Under the pieces are notes generated by a model, which did no database searches, had not been told where the DNA came from, and saw nothing but the letters and a program-made list of their open reading frames with translations. From the NCBI RefSeq assembly GCF_030758455.1, contig NZ_CP132353.1, positions 3,038,001 to 3,102,000 on the forward strand: a DNA stretch of 64,000 nucleotides, read 5' to 3'. Source of the DNA: Erwinia pyri. Its GTDB lineage: Bacteria; Pseudomonadota; Gammaproteobacteria; Enterobacterales; Enterobacteriaceae. The position numbers and the translations under genes were made by a program. Below, piece by piece: positions 20,192 through 27,850 of this stretch (its first letter is position 1; the number at the start of each line of letters is the position of its first letter).

Positions 20192-21307
20192 TTAAACCGC
20201 ATTTAATAACAAAAGCAGTCCCCAGCCCGCCGCCATAGCCCAGAGCAGCATGGGCAGGGAATAGAGGTGAAAATGCCACCAGATGGCGCGGTCTTTGGCC
20301 ATGCGCAGAGCAATCAGATTAGCCAGTGAGCCGGGCAGCAGGCCAAAGCCGCCAATGTTGACCGCCCAGGCAAGCAGCGTGGTGGCCGGCAGCGTGCTCA
20401 ACAGCAGGATAGTGGCGGGAACATTGCTGATAATCTGCGACAGGCCAATGGCAAGCAGATAGTGCCCGGCAGGCGGTAAGGTAGAGATCTGGTGAAGAGA
20501 TGACTGCAGAAAAGGCAAATGCGTCAGTAAATGCACATCGATAAACATGGCGATAAAGACCGTAATCAGGCTCCAGTCTAGCGTCAGCAGGATACGCCGC
20601 TCCTTTACCAGGAAAATGGCAAACACCAGCAGCAAGCCCCAGATGGCCCAATCCAACTCTAACGCCAACAGAAAGACGCCATACAGCAATACGCTGACGA
20701 TCAGCAAAGGCCGTTGCCACTGCGGCGTTTCCTGCTCAGCAGCAGATCCAATCTTTTTGCCAGAGAAGCAGCAGGCGGTAAGCAGTAGTAAACTGCCAAC
20801 CATTACCGCAGCCAGCGGCACCATTTGCCAGACAAATCCGACAAAACCAGTACCGGCATGGCGCCACAGTAAAATATTTTGCGGATTGCCGATCGGGGTT
20901 AGCAGCGATCCTGCATTAACGGCCAGTGCCTCAAAAATGATGATTCTGGTTACCGGCAGGGCGGAGTAGCGCCGCAGCGAAAGCGTTAAAGGCACCAGGA
21001 TAAAAAGAGCCACATCGTTGGTCAGGAAGGTAGAGAGCAGCGCCGAGGCGGCCACCAGAAAGAGTGCCAGCGTACGCTGCCGGTGGAATCTCTTAACCAG
21101 CCGCCGTCCCAGCACGTCAAAATAGCCGCTGGTCTCGATGCCTTTGGTCAGCATCAGCAGGCCGCAGAGCGTAATAATGGTCGGCCAGTCAACGGCTGAT
21201 GGCAGCGCCCGCAGTGAGAACGGGGCAAAACAGGCCAGAATCAGCCCCAGCAAAACTAACAGATGCAAAAAGCGATCGTGCAGAAAAGGTCTGAGGAGCG
21301 TTGTCAT
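20192..21307 (-). CDS. ybiR: Inner-membrane anion-transporter family protein YbiR
   Basis: Membrane protein of 371 residues with about 10-11 helices, ion-transporter (ArsB/CitMHS-like) superfamily. Conserved segments include STFLTNDVALFILVPLT, NAGSLLTPIGNPQNILLW (the NPQN re-entrant motif of the superfamily) and the repeat-like ISNVPATILLL. Substrate unknown. Position immediately after mntR (24 bp) on the same strand matches E. coli, so it may be cotranscribed with mntR. Length agrees with E. coli YbiR. Confidence 0.88.
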   Translation of the reverse strand: MTTLLRPFLHDRFLHLLVLLGLILACFAPFSLRALPSAVDWPTIITLCGLLMLTKGIETSGYFDVLGRRLVKRFHRQRTLALFLVAASALLSTFLTNDVALFILVPLTLSLRRYSALPVTRIIIFEALAVNAGSLLTPIGNPQNILLWRHAGTGFVGFVWQMVPLAAVMVGSLLLLTACCFSGKKIGSAAEQETPQWQRPLLIVSVLLYGVFLLALELDWAIWGLLLVFAIFLVKERRILLTLDWSLITVFIAMFIDVHLLTHLPFLQSSLHQISTLPPAGHYLLAIGLSQIISNVPATILLLSTLPATTLLAWAVNIGGFGLLPGSLANLIALRMAKDRAIWWHFHLYSLPMLLWAMAAGWGLLLLLNAV

Positions 21308-21331
21308 ACAGACTCACTGAACCGGTTATTA

Positions 21332-21784
21332 TTATTGACGGCTTTCGTAAAACTGCTGAAATATAGCCAGCGTTTCATCACTGACATGATGCTCAAGGCC
21401 TTCCGCATCGCGGCGGGCGGTATCGGGACTGATCCCCAGCGCCAGCAGGAACGTCTCCACAATGTAATGCCGTTTGCGGCTCTCTTCCGCCAGCGCTTCC
21501 CCTTCAGCAGTAAGAAATACGCCGCGATAAGGGACCTGCTCTACCAGTCCACCTCCGGCGAGCCTTTTCAGCATTTTGGCAACGGTAGGTTGAGAAACCC
21601 CAAGACGGGCCGCCATGTCGACCTGACGGGCTTCGCCAAATTCGCGGATCAGATCGGAAATCAGCTCAACATAGTCATCGATCAGCTCGCGACGATGGGC
21701 CTCACGCACCTGGCGAAAGCCTTCGACATGCTCTTCGATATCTTTTAGTGGCGCGGGCACTGCACTTTTTGCGCGACGACTCAT
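21332..21784 (-). CDS. mntR: Manganese-responsive regulator MntR
   Basis: DtxR-family repressor that senses Mn(II) and controls manganese uptake and export genes. The 150 residues have an N-terminal tail, a winged helix ([27 protein letters not shown]) and a metal-binding dimerisation domain. The latter includes [21 protein letters not shown] and [10 protein letters not shown], with His and Glu ligands. Divergent from mntS, whose promoter carries a matching operator. Length is normal (E. coli 155). Confidence 0.93.
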   Translation of the reverse strand: MSRRAKSAVPAPLKDIEEHVEGFRQVREAHRRELIDDYVELISDLIREFGEARQVDMAARLGVSQPTVAKMLKRLAGGGLVEQVPYRGVFLTAEGEALAEESRKRHYIVETFLLALGISPDTARRDAEGLEHHVSDETLAIFQQFYESRQ

Positions 21785-21907
21785 TCAGCTTCCTCTTCTT
21801 ATTCTCTGATGCCTGTAACGCTCGCACCAGTCATGGGTGCCACATTGTAAACGAAGCTCAAAGAAGCACAAATTTTCGCGTAAATTCACGTAATAGCTCT
21901 GGCTACA

Positions 21908-21929
21908 AAATATAGCCCGTGCTATACCT
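21908..21929 (+). promoter_or_regulatory. MntR operator at the mntS promoter
   Basis: Palindrome ATAGCCCGTGCTAT (21912-21925) inside an AT-rich frame starting AAAT matches the known MntR box core ATAGC-N4-GCTAT. It lies 27-48 bp before the mntS start, where it would block transcription when manganese is plentiful. Confidence 0.8.
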
Positions 21930-21956
21930 GATTATAAAGTGAACGGAGGAAATTTG

Positions 21957-22070
21957 ATGAAAAAGCCACTTTTACTCAAGCTGCTTGGTCGCTCACCGTT
22001 TACGCTACGCCTGATGCTACTGGAGATGTTAACGGAACAGACCTCGCCTTCTCCTCACAAGCAGCCATAA
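21957..22070 (+). CDS. mntS: Small manganese-homeostasis protein MntS
   Basis: A 37-residue open frame beginning MKKPLLLKLLGRSP, with ACGGAGGAAA as ribosome-binding site. The core SPFTLRLMLLEML aligns with SPFKVRLMLLSML of E. coli MntS (42 residues), while the ends differ. E. coli MntS is made when manganese is scarce and raises usable intracellular manganese, in part by restraining the exporter MntP. Divergent position from mntR and the MntR box upstream support the call. It is shorter than E. coli MntS and has a Pro/Gln tail (SPHKQP). Confidence 0.9.
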   Translation: MKKPLLLKLLGRSPFTLRLMLLEMLTEQTSPSPHKQP

Positions 22071-22072
22071 AA

Positions 22073-22101
22073 AAATCCGCCACTTTGGGCGGATTTTTTA
22101 T
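22073..22101 (+). terminator. Terminator between mntS and ompX
   Basis: Stem AATCCGCC / GGGCGGATT with short loop, A-run on the left and six T on the right. It can end both the plus-strand mntS and the convergent ompX transcripts. Confidence 0.85.
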
Positions 22102-22134
22102 TGCACCAGCCAGGCTGGGCTTGAGGACAACAGC

Positions 22135-22647
22135 TTAGAAGCTGTAGCCTACGCCTGCAATCCAGGTGCCAACGTCAACGTTGCGGATGCGGCTCTGCTC
22201 GTAACCAACGTCCAGAGCAACGTTTTCGATGCCTGGGTTGAACTGCATGCCAGCACCGTAGGAGAAGCCTACGTCGCTTGAATCAGATTTGTCACGGGCT
22301 GGACCATTTTCCTGGAACTTGCCGTAACCGATACCAACAACGCCGTAGATGCTTGCCCAGTCGTTCAGACGGTAAGCAGGACCACCGGTGATGCCGTAGT
22401 ACTGGCCTTTGTTATAAACGCCAGCGTCAGTGCGGTCTTTTTCGGTGTAGGTGAAAGAGCCAATCCAACCCAGTGGATCGTTACCGTTTTCGTAACGGTA
22501 TTTCAGGTTGAAGCCGTTTGCTTTGTTAGCAACGCCCTGGTAGTCGCTTTGAGCGTAACCGCCAGAAACAGTGCTTTGCGCCATTGCTGAACCAGCAGAA
22601 ACTGCCAGTACGCAAGCCAGTGCTGAAAGACATGCAATTTTTTTCAT
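22135..22647 (-). CDS. ompX: Outer-membrane protein OmpX
   Basis: Small eight-stranded outer-membrane beta-barrel. Start at MKKIACLSALACVL with GAGGTGG upstream (170 residues); the frame extends further but without a plausible start. A 23-residue signal peptide ends SAMA, mature start QSTVSGGYAQSD. Alternating aromatic strands end in the C-terminal Phe (IAGVGYSF) needed for BAM-assisted assembly. It is transcribed away from rhtA; E. coli has the same neighbours. Confidence 0.96.
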   Translation of the reverse strand: MKKIACLSALACVLAVSAGSAMAQSTVSGGYAQSDYQGVANKANGFNLKYRYENGNDPLGWIGSFTYTEKDRTDAGVYNKGQYYGITGGPAYRLNDWASIYGVVGIGYGKFQENGPARDKSDSSDVGFSYGAGMQFNPGIENVALDVGYEQSRIRNVDVGTWIAGVGYSF

Positions 22648-23033
22648 AACCACCTCAAATGTGAAAAGACTTATTCTCCTGACAACGCTGAAAATATAAC
22701 AAAACTCAGCCAGAAACTCTGCCTTGAATTTGTTGTCCAATACAATGTTTGGTGTAACAGGACGTTAATGATGTATCGTATGTCATTCTTTTCTCTTATA
22801 TTTATTGAGTTCCCCTCTTGTCTTATCGTTAATGTAAAAAAATGTTCATTAATGTAAAAAAATGTTCATTGAGATAATTCTTAATTAAACCTGACATTTC
22901 TTTACCAAATCGGCCCTGTTTTTCGACCCAAATTTACTTTTTTTAGCCTTTGTCGCTACGTTTTCACTGCCCTTCCAGTACACTTCAGGGAACTTTTTCC
23001 CGCTTTGATGGACGAATAAGGTTGGTATACAGG
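22648..23033. other. 386-bp divergent intergenic region ompX / rhtA
   Basis: AT-rich control region between two divergent genes. It contains the ompX leader, a tandem duplicated 20-bp block (22831-22870) and the rhtA leader. I see no open frame with a credible start and ribosome site. Confidence 0.6.
22831..22870. repeat. Tandem duplication of a 20-bp AT-rich block
   Basis: AATGTAAAAAAATGTTCATT occurs twice head to tail with no mismatch, about 185 bp upstream of ompX and 165 bp upstream of rhtA. It could be a recent slippage duplication or a doubled regulator site. Confidence 0.95.
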
Positions 23034-23927
23034 ATGTCTTCCTTCGACAAATCTCCGATCTGGCTCCCGGTGCTGGTGCTCTTGATAGCGATGACCTCTA
23101 TTCAGGGCGGCGCGGCGCTGGCTAAAACGCTGTTCCCGCTAGTGGGGGCTCCCGGTATTACCGCTCTGCGTCTGGGGCTGGGGACGCTGATCCTCTGCGC
23201 CATCTTTAAGCCATGGCGTCTACGTTTTACCCGACAGCAGCTTTTGCCGTTGTGCCTTTATGGCCTGGCGCTGGGGGGCATGAACTACAGTTTTTATCTG
23301 GCGCTGCGCACCGTCCCTCTGGGTATCGCCGTTGCGCTGGAGTTTACCGGCCCCTTAGCGCTGGCGCTGGCTGGTTCCAGGCGTCCGTCAGATTTTATCT
23401 GGGTGCTGCTTGCCCTGCTGGGTTTATGGCTACTGCTGCCGATTGGCAAAGCGATCTCCAGCGTGGATCCCAAAGGCGCCCTGCTGGCCGTTCTTGCCGG
23501 TGCGTTCTGGGCGCTTTATATCCTTGCAGGTAAACGGGCGGGAGCTGAGCATGGCCCGGCCACGGTAGCGATGGGATCGCTGATTGCCTCGGTGATTTTT
23601 GTGCCGCTGGGTCTTGCCTACGCCAGCGCAGGCATCTGGACGCTTTCGCTGATTCCACTGGCGATAGCCATTGCCATTCTCTCCAGCGCCCTGCCCTACT
23701 CTCTGGAGATGATCGCCCTGACTCGCCTGCCGGCAAAAACCTTCGGCACCTTAATGAGCCTGGAGCCCGCAATGGCAGCCTTATCAGGTATGCTTTTTTT
23801 AGGGGAAGTGTTGTCATTAATTCAGTGGCTTGGCCTGCTGGCCATTATCCTGGCTTCGGCAGGTTCAACGTTAATGATGCGCCCTGCAAAACAAAAAATT
23901 GATCCTGTTTGCGAGCTAAGAGAATAA
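23034..23927 (+). CDS. rhtA: Threonine/homoserine exporter RhtA
   Basis: Inner-membrane exporter of threonine and homoserine, EamA/DMT superfamily. Start at MSSFDKSPIWLPVL (297 residues), with ACAGG before it; E. coli RhtA has 295. Ten helices in two EamA repeats. Conserved stretches are SIQGGAALAKTLFPLVGAPGITALRLGLGTL, AVALEFTGPLALAL and LPYSLEMIALTRLPAKTFGTLMSLEPA. It is followed by dps as in E. coli. Confidence 0.95.
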   Translation: MSSFDKSPIWLPVLVLLIAMTSIQGGAALAKTLFPLVGAPGITALRLGLGTLILCAIFKPWRLRFTRQQLLPLCLYGLALGGMNYSFYLALRTVPLGIAVALEFTGPLALALAGSRRPSDFIWVLLALLGLWLLLPIGKAISSVDPKGALLAVLAGAFWALYILAGKRAGAEHGPATVAMGSLIASVIFVPLGLAYASAGIWTLSLIPLAIAIAILSSALPYSLEMIALTRLPAKTFGTLMSLEPAMAALSGMLFLGEVLSLIQWLGLLAIILASAGSTLMMRPAKQKIDPVCELRE

Positions 23928-24119
23928 AATCTGTAACCTGGTTATCAGGACGGCTTCTTTTTAATAGCGCGCACTGAGTTGGCGCAGTTTGATTAGATAT
24001 TGATGAGATAAGTGCTCGCTGAAATATTTAGCAAGAGTTGCTCATTAAAAATAACAGACGGCGCGCTTATGTTCCGCCGTTATAAGAATATTACCTTATA
24101 TCAGTAAGATAACCACCTT

Positions 24120-24150
24120 AACGAGAGTGATAATTTTTATCACTCTCGTT
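24120..24150. repeat. Perfect 14-bp inverted repeat
   Basis: Arms AACGAGAGTGATAA and TTATCACTCTCGTT around a TTT loop, followed by GTTTG. It could be a distal rhtA terminator (193 nt after the stop) or a protein-binding palindrome upstream of dps. Confidence 0.9.
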
Positions 24151-24252
24151 GTTTGCTGTAAATTCTCCTTATTAATGGGACTGGTTGAGCAAAAAGGCCG
24201 CTGCTATTTAACCAATAGGTAGTAACTTTCCGGCAGAGTGTGAAACCGGTGC

Positions 24253-24258
24253 TATACT
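24253..24258 (+). promoter_or_regulatory. dps promoter -10 element
   Basis: TATACT in the context GGTGCTATACTTAAT, about 50 bp before the dps start. The CTATACTT form suits both sigma70 with an extended -10 and sigmaS, in line with known stationary-phase and oxidative control of dps. Confidence 0.7.
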
Positions 24259-24305
24259 TAATACCGTACTTAATTAGGACAACCAACATTAAGAGGATAA
24301 TAATG

Positions 24306-24809
24306 ATGAGTACCGCTAAACTGGTTAAAGCAAAATCTTCTGATCTGATTTACACCCGCAACAACGTGGCTGACGACGAGAAAAGAGCCACCATTGAGGT
24401 GCTTAATCGTCTGGTTACCGAATTCATTGATTTGTCCCTGATCACCAAGCAGGCGCACTGGAACATGCGCGGCGGAAACTTTATTGGCGTGCACGAAATG
24501 CTGGATGGTTTCCGTACGGCGATTACTGATCATCAGGATACCATCGCTGAGCGCGTGGTTCAGCTGGGCGGCGTTGCGCTGGGTACCTCGCAGATTGTTA
24601 GCGACAGAACACCACTGCAGAGCTATCCGCTGAATATTCATAGCGTGCAGGATCACCTGAAAGCGCTGGCGGAACGTTATGCTGTGGTGGCTAACGATAC
24701 CCGCAAAGCCATCAGCGAAGTTGAAGATGAAGACACTGCAGATATCTTTACCGCGGCCTCACGCGATCTGGATAAATTCCTGTGGTTCATCGAATCTAAC
24801 ATCGAGTAA
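24306..24809 (+). CDS. dps: DNA-binding ferritin-like protein Dps
   Basis: Dodecamer that oxidises and stores iron and coats DNA in starvation. Two ATGs are adjacent; the second gives [18 protein letters not shown], the family start (167 residues, same as E. coli). The Lys-rich N-terminal DNA-binding tail is present. Ferroxidase ligands are visible: [12 protein letters not shown] (His51), and [27 protein letters not shown] with Asp/Glu ligands. AAGAGGAT precedes the start. It probably forms a single-gene unit. Confidence 0.96.
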   Translation: MSTAKLVKAKSSDLIYTRNNVADDEKRATIEVLNRLVTEFIDLSLITKQAHWNMRGGNFIGVHEMLDGFRTAITDHQDTIAERVVQLGGVALGTSQIVSDRTPLQSYPLNIHSVQDHLKALAERYAVVANDTRKAISEVEDEDTADIFTAASRDLDKFLWFIESNIE

Positions 24810-24821
24810 GTTTTGCCTTTT

Positions 24822-24841
24822 GCCGCGCCTTCTGGCGTGGC
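24822..24841 (+). terminator. Possible dps transcript-end hairpin
   Basis: Eight-bp stem GCCGCGCC / GGCGTGGC with a 4-nt loop and one G-T pair, 12 nt after the stop. No T-run follows, so termination is uncertain. Confidence 0.45.
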
Positions 24842-24908
24842 GTCATAGAGCAACATTCAGGAGCAGATGAGGCCTTTCATCTGCTCTTTTGCATTGGAGG
24901 AGCTAAGT

Positions 24909-25172
24909 ATGGCAAGCGGATGGGCACATGATGATGCCGTTCAGGAGCAGATTGACTCCACTATTGAAGATGCCGTAACGCGTGCACGCCAGGCAATGCA
25001 CAGCGGTGAAAGCGCAGAATTTTGCGAGAACTGCGGTGAAGCGATTCCGGAAGCGCGTCGCGTGGCTTTACCGGGCGTCCATTTCTGCGTGCAATGTCAG
25101 CAGCAACGTGACAAGCAGCAGGCTAGTACGCTTTATAATCGTCGTGGCAGTAAAGACAGCCAGCTGCGCTGA
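24909..25172 (+). CDS. ybiI: DksA/TraR-family zinc-finger protein YbiI
   Basis: Small C4-type zinc-finger protein of 87 residues. Start at MASGWAHDDAVQEQ with GGAGGAG just upstream; upstream in-frame codons lack similarity. The zinc site is CENCGEAIPEARRVALPGVHFCVQC (two CxxC pairs), and the C terminus is YNRRGSKDSQLR as in E. coli YbiI. The family resembles truncated DksA/TraR and may touch RNA polymerase; no role is proven. It lies between dps and glnH here; in E. coli it sits near ybiX, so this is a small local rearrangement. Confidence 0.9.
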   Translation: MASGWAHDDAVQEQIDSTIEDAVTRARQAMHSGESAEFCENCGEAIPEARRVALPGVHFCVQCQQQRDKQQASTLYNRRGSKDSQLR

Positions 25173-25286
25173 GCGTTAATTATCAAAATCAGATCTGTTT
25201 AACAAATTACATCACCTCTCTCTTACTTTTCTTTCTCATTCTCTCCTGTTTTGCTACAAAAGCCATTGCACCAAAATAATGCCACC

Positions 25287-25314
25287 GCACCATTATTAAG
25301 CCCCATAATGGTGC
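25287..25314 (+). promoter_or_regulatory. Probable NtrC enhancer sites for glnHPQ
   Basis: Inverted repeat GCACCATTAT / ATAATGGTGC with an 8-nt spacer contains two NtrC half-site pairs (GCACC and GGTGC). Their centres lie near -119 and -106 from the predicted sigma54 start. A third partial site TGCACCAAAATAATGCC is at 25267-25283. These positions suit an enhancer for the promoter at 25388. Confidence 0.65.
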
Positions 25315-25349
25315 GTCATAAGCATTACCTCTCCCCCTGCCAGGTTAAA

Positions 25350-25378
25350 TTGACTTAACGTGCTGTTTTTAATATATT
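25350..25378 (+). promoter_or_regulatory. glnH promoter 1 (sigma70)
   Basis: TTGACT (25350-25355) and TATATT (25373-25378) with an exact 17-bp spacer, about 80 bp before the glnH start. Confidence 0.7.
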
Positions 25379-25387
25379 TTGAAAACC

Positions 25388-25404
25388 TGGCATAATTTTT
25401 TCAT
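25388..25404 (+). promoter_or_regulatory. glnH promoter 2 (sigma54)
   Basis: TGGCATAATTTTTTCAT fits TGGCAC-N5-TTGCAT with GG and the -12 C correctly spaced and one weak position (T for G). Nitrogen-regulated E. coli glnH has a similar weak sigma54 promoter. Confidence 0.7.
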
Positions 25405-25460
25405 ATGGCTTGACACCCAATCGGGCAAAGAACTTGCCCGACGGCAAAAAGGATTAAAAG

Positions 25461-26207
25461 ATGAAGTCGATTGTTAAATTTTCCCTGGCTGCGCTGACGC
25501 TTGCGTTCTCCCTCTCTTCTACCGCCGCAGAAAAGAAACTGGTGGTTGCCACTGATACTGCCTTTGTCCCGTTCGAATTTAAGCAGGGCGACAAGTATGT
25601 CGGTTTTGATGTAGACCTCTGGGACGCTATTGCCAAACAGCTGAACATTGAATATACCCTCAAGCCAATGGATTTCAGTGGCATTATTCCTGCGCTGCAG
25701 ACCCGTAATATCGATCTGGCGCTGGCCGGTATCACCATCACCGATGAACGTAAAAAAGCGATCGAGTTCTCTGATGGTTACTATAAAAGCGGCCTGCTGG
25801 TGATGGTGAAAGCGAATAACGACAAGATCAAAAGCATTGACGATCTGAACGGCAAAGTGGTTGCGGTTAAGAGCGGGACAGGCTCGGTGGATTACGCTAA
25901 GCAACATATCAAATCCAAAGATCTGCGCCAGTTCCCCAATATTGATAACGCCTACATGGAGCTGGGCACCAACCGTGCTGATGCGGTTCTGCATGACACG
26001 CCAAACATTCTCTACTTCATCAATACCGCCGGTAAAGGCCAGTTCAAAGCTGTAGGCGACTCTCTTGAAGCCCAGCAATATGGTATCGCTTTCCCTAAAG
26101 GCAGTGACGACCTGCGTGAAAAGGTGAATGGCGCCCTGAAAACCCTGCGTGAGAACGGCACCTACAACACCCTCTATAAAAAATGGTTCGGCAGCGATCC
26201 TAAATAA
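25461..26207 (+). CDS. glnH: Glutamine-binding periplasmic protein GlnH
   Basis: High-affinity glutamine receptor of the GlnHPQ importer, 248 residues like E. coli. The signal peptide ends SSTAAA/EKK region (mature part from about residue 23). The SBP family 3 core is clear: [50 protein letters not shown] and [27 protein letters not shown] precedes the start. Two promoters and NtrC sites lie upstream. A terminator-like hairpin after it should limit expression of glnP and glnQ. Confidence 0.97.
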   Translation: MKSIVKFSLAALTLAFSLSSTAAEKKLVVATDTAFVPFEFKQGDKYVGFDVDLWDAIAKQLNIEYTLKPMDFSGIIPALQTRNIDLALAGITITDERKKAIEFSDGYYKSGLLVMVKANNDKIKSIDDLNGKVVAVKSGTGSVDYAKQHIKSKDLRQFPNIDNAYMELGTNRADAVLHDTPNILYFINTAGKGQFKAVGDSLEAQQYGIAFPKGSDDLREKVNGALKTLRENGTYNTLYKKWFGSDPK

Positions 26208-26222
26208 TTTTTGCCCTCTTTT

Positions 26223-26248
26223 ACGCAGGCGTCTGCCTGCGTTTTTTT
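26223..26248 (+). terminator. Partial terminator between glnH and glnP
   Basis: Perfect 8-bp stem ACGCAGGC / GCCTGCGT with a 4-nt loop and a seven-T tail, 15 nt after the glnH stop. Since glnP and glnQ have no other obvious promoter, it probably acts as a leaky terminator. Confidence 0.85.
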
Positions 26249-26290
26249 ACCACCAACAAAAAATGGTTTTTTGAACCGGAGAAATAAAGC

Positions 26291-26950
26291 ATGCAGTTTG
26301 ACTGGAGCGCCATCTGGCCATCGATTCCGGCCCTGCTTGAAGGCGCAAAGCTGACCCTGTGGATTTCGGTCCTGGGGCTGGCAGGCGGCCTGATAATTGG
26401 CCTGGTAGCGGGCTTTGCCCGTGCATACGGCGGATGGATATCTCGCAATATTGCGCTGGTATTTATCGAACTGATCCGCGGCACCCCTATCGTGGTGCAG
26501 GTCATGTTCATCTATTTTGCCCTGCCGATGGCTTTTACCGATCTGCGCATCGATCCCTTCAGTGCAGCCGTAGTCACTATCATGATCAATTCCGGCGCCT
26601 ATATCGCTGAGATTACCCGTGGTGCCGTGCTCTCCATTCATAATGGTTTCCGTGAAGCGGGCCTGGCGCTGGGCCTCTCCCGCCGCGAAACACTGCGTTA
26701 CGTGATTATGCCCTTAGCGCTGCGTCGTATGCTGCCGCCGCTGGGGAATCAGTGGATTGTCAGCATCAAAGACACCTCTCTGTTTATCGTGATCGGCGTG
26801 GCCGAACTGACCCGCCAGGGACAGGAAATTATTGCCGGAAACTTCCGCGCGCTGGAAATCTGGAGCGCCGTGGCCGTTATCTATCTGTTTATTACGCTGG
26901 TGCTGAGCTTTGTTCTGCGTCGCATTGAGAAAAGGATGAAAATCCTGTGA
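26291..26950 (+). CDS. glnP: Glutamine ABC transporter permease GlnP
   Basis: Inner-membrane permease of the glutamine importer, 219 residues, His/Glu/Gln permease family, probably working as a dimer. About five helices. The EAA loop is [34 protein letters not shown]. The start follows GGAGAAATAAAGC, 83 bp after glnH. The last 4 bp overlap the GTG start of glnQ, so the two are translationally coupled. Confidence 0.97.
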   Translation: MQFDWSAIWPSIPALLEGAKLTLWISVLGLAGGLIIGLVAGFARAYGGWISRNIALVFIELIRGTPIVVQVMFIYFALPMAFTDLRIDPFSAAVVTIMINSGAYIAEITRGAVLSIHNGFREAGLALGLSRRETLRYVIMPLALRRMLPPLGNQWIVSIKDTSLFIVIGVAELTRQGQEIIAGNFRALEIWSAVAVIYLFITLVLSFVLRRIEKRMKIL

Positions 26951-27669
26951 TTGAATTTAAGAACGTCTCCAAGCATTTCGGCGAAACGCAGGTGCTGCAT
27001 AACATCGATCTGACTATTCAGCAGGGTGAAGTGGTGGTGATTATCGGCCCTTCCGGCTCAGGTAAATCCACCCTGCTGCGCTGCATCAACAAGCTGGAAG
27101 AGATCACCAGCGGCGAGCTGATTGTTGATGGCCTGAAGGTCAACGATCCGAAAGTGGATGAGCGCCTGATCCGTCAGGAAGCGGGCATGGTCTTTCAGCA
27201 GTTCCACCTCTTCCCGCAGATGAACGCGCTGGATAACGTGGCGTTTGGTCCGATCCGCGTACGCGGCACCAAGAAAGCGGAAGCGCATCGTCTGGCAAAA
27301 GAGCTGCTGGGTAAAGTAGGCCTTGCCGAGCGTGCCCATCATTTCCCGTCTGAACTCTCGGGCGGACAGCAGCAGCGCGTAGCCATTGCCCGTGCGCTGG
27401 CGGTGAAGCCTAAAATGATGCTGTTTGATGAGCCAACTTCAGCTCTGGACCCGGAACTGCGTCACGAAGTGCTGAAGGTGATGCAGGATCTGGCGGAGGA
27501 AGGGATGACGATGGTTATCGTGACGCATGAAGTCGGCTTTGCCAAAAAAGTCGCCTCACGCCTGATCTTTATTGATAAAGGGCGTATTGCCGAAGATGGC
27601 AACCCGGATGAGCTGATTGATAACCCACCCAGCGTCCGTCTGCGTGAGTTCCTCCAGCACGTCTCCTGA
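26947..27669 (+). CDS. glnQ: Glutamine transport ATP-binding protein GlnQ
   Basis: ATPase of the glutamine importer, 240 residues, starting with GTG ([12 protein letters not shown]). Walker [10 protein letters not shown] is at 34-42, the Q-loop in [17 protein letters not shown], signature LSGGQQQR, Walker [13 protein letters not shown], switch His in VTHEVGF. Overlaps glnP by 4 bp (GTGA). A hairpin follows the gene. Confidence 0.97.
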   Translation: MIEFKNVSKHFGETQVLHNIDLTIQQGEVVVIIGPSGSGKSTLLRCINKLEEITSGELIVDGLKVNDPKVDERLIRQEAGMVFQQFHLFPQMNALDNVAFGPIRVRGTKKAEAHRLAKELLGKVGLAERAHHFPSELSGGQQQRVAIARALAVKPKMMLFDEPTSALDPELRHEVLKVMQDLAEEGMTMVIVTHEVGFAKKVASRLIFIDKGRIAEDGNPDELIDNPPSVRLREFLQHVS

Positions 27670-27673
27670 TCGA

Positions 27674-27697
27674 CAGGGCGGAGAATATTCCGCCCTG
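27674..27697 (+). terminator. glnHPQ operon end hairpin
   Basis: Perfect 9-bp stem CAGGGCGGA / TCCGCCCTG with a 6-nt loop, starting 5 nt after the glnQ stop. The following sequence CTCTCC is only weakly T-rich. Confidence 0.65.
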
Positions 27698-27753
27698 CTC
27701 TCCTGATGATCGTCTTAAAATTCTTAATTACCTTTTGCTGCTATCCAGCCGAC

Positions 27754-27759
27754 TATACT
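27754..27759 (+). promoter_or_regulatory. Isolated sigmaS-like -10 element
   Basis: TATACT in the context GACTATACTTCCC, between the convergent ends of glnQ and rlmF. It points into a 69-nt stretch (27768-27836) closed by GACGCT / AGCGTC. No gene with a credible length follows. Confidence 0.3.
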
Positions 27760-27850
27760 TCCCTGCTGACGCTTCCATGCGCCGCAACTGAAAAACAGGC
27801 GGCACAGGTTCGTTTATGGCGAAGATGCGGAGCGTCGTGAACAGACCCGA

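Larger units (their letters stand above)
23928..24305. other. 378-bp intergenic region rhtA / dps
   Basis: Contains a perfect 14-bp inverted repeat (24120-24150) and, at its right end, the dps promoter and leader. No credible gene is seen. Confidence 0.6.
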
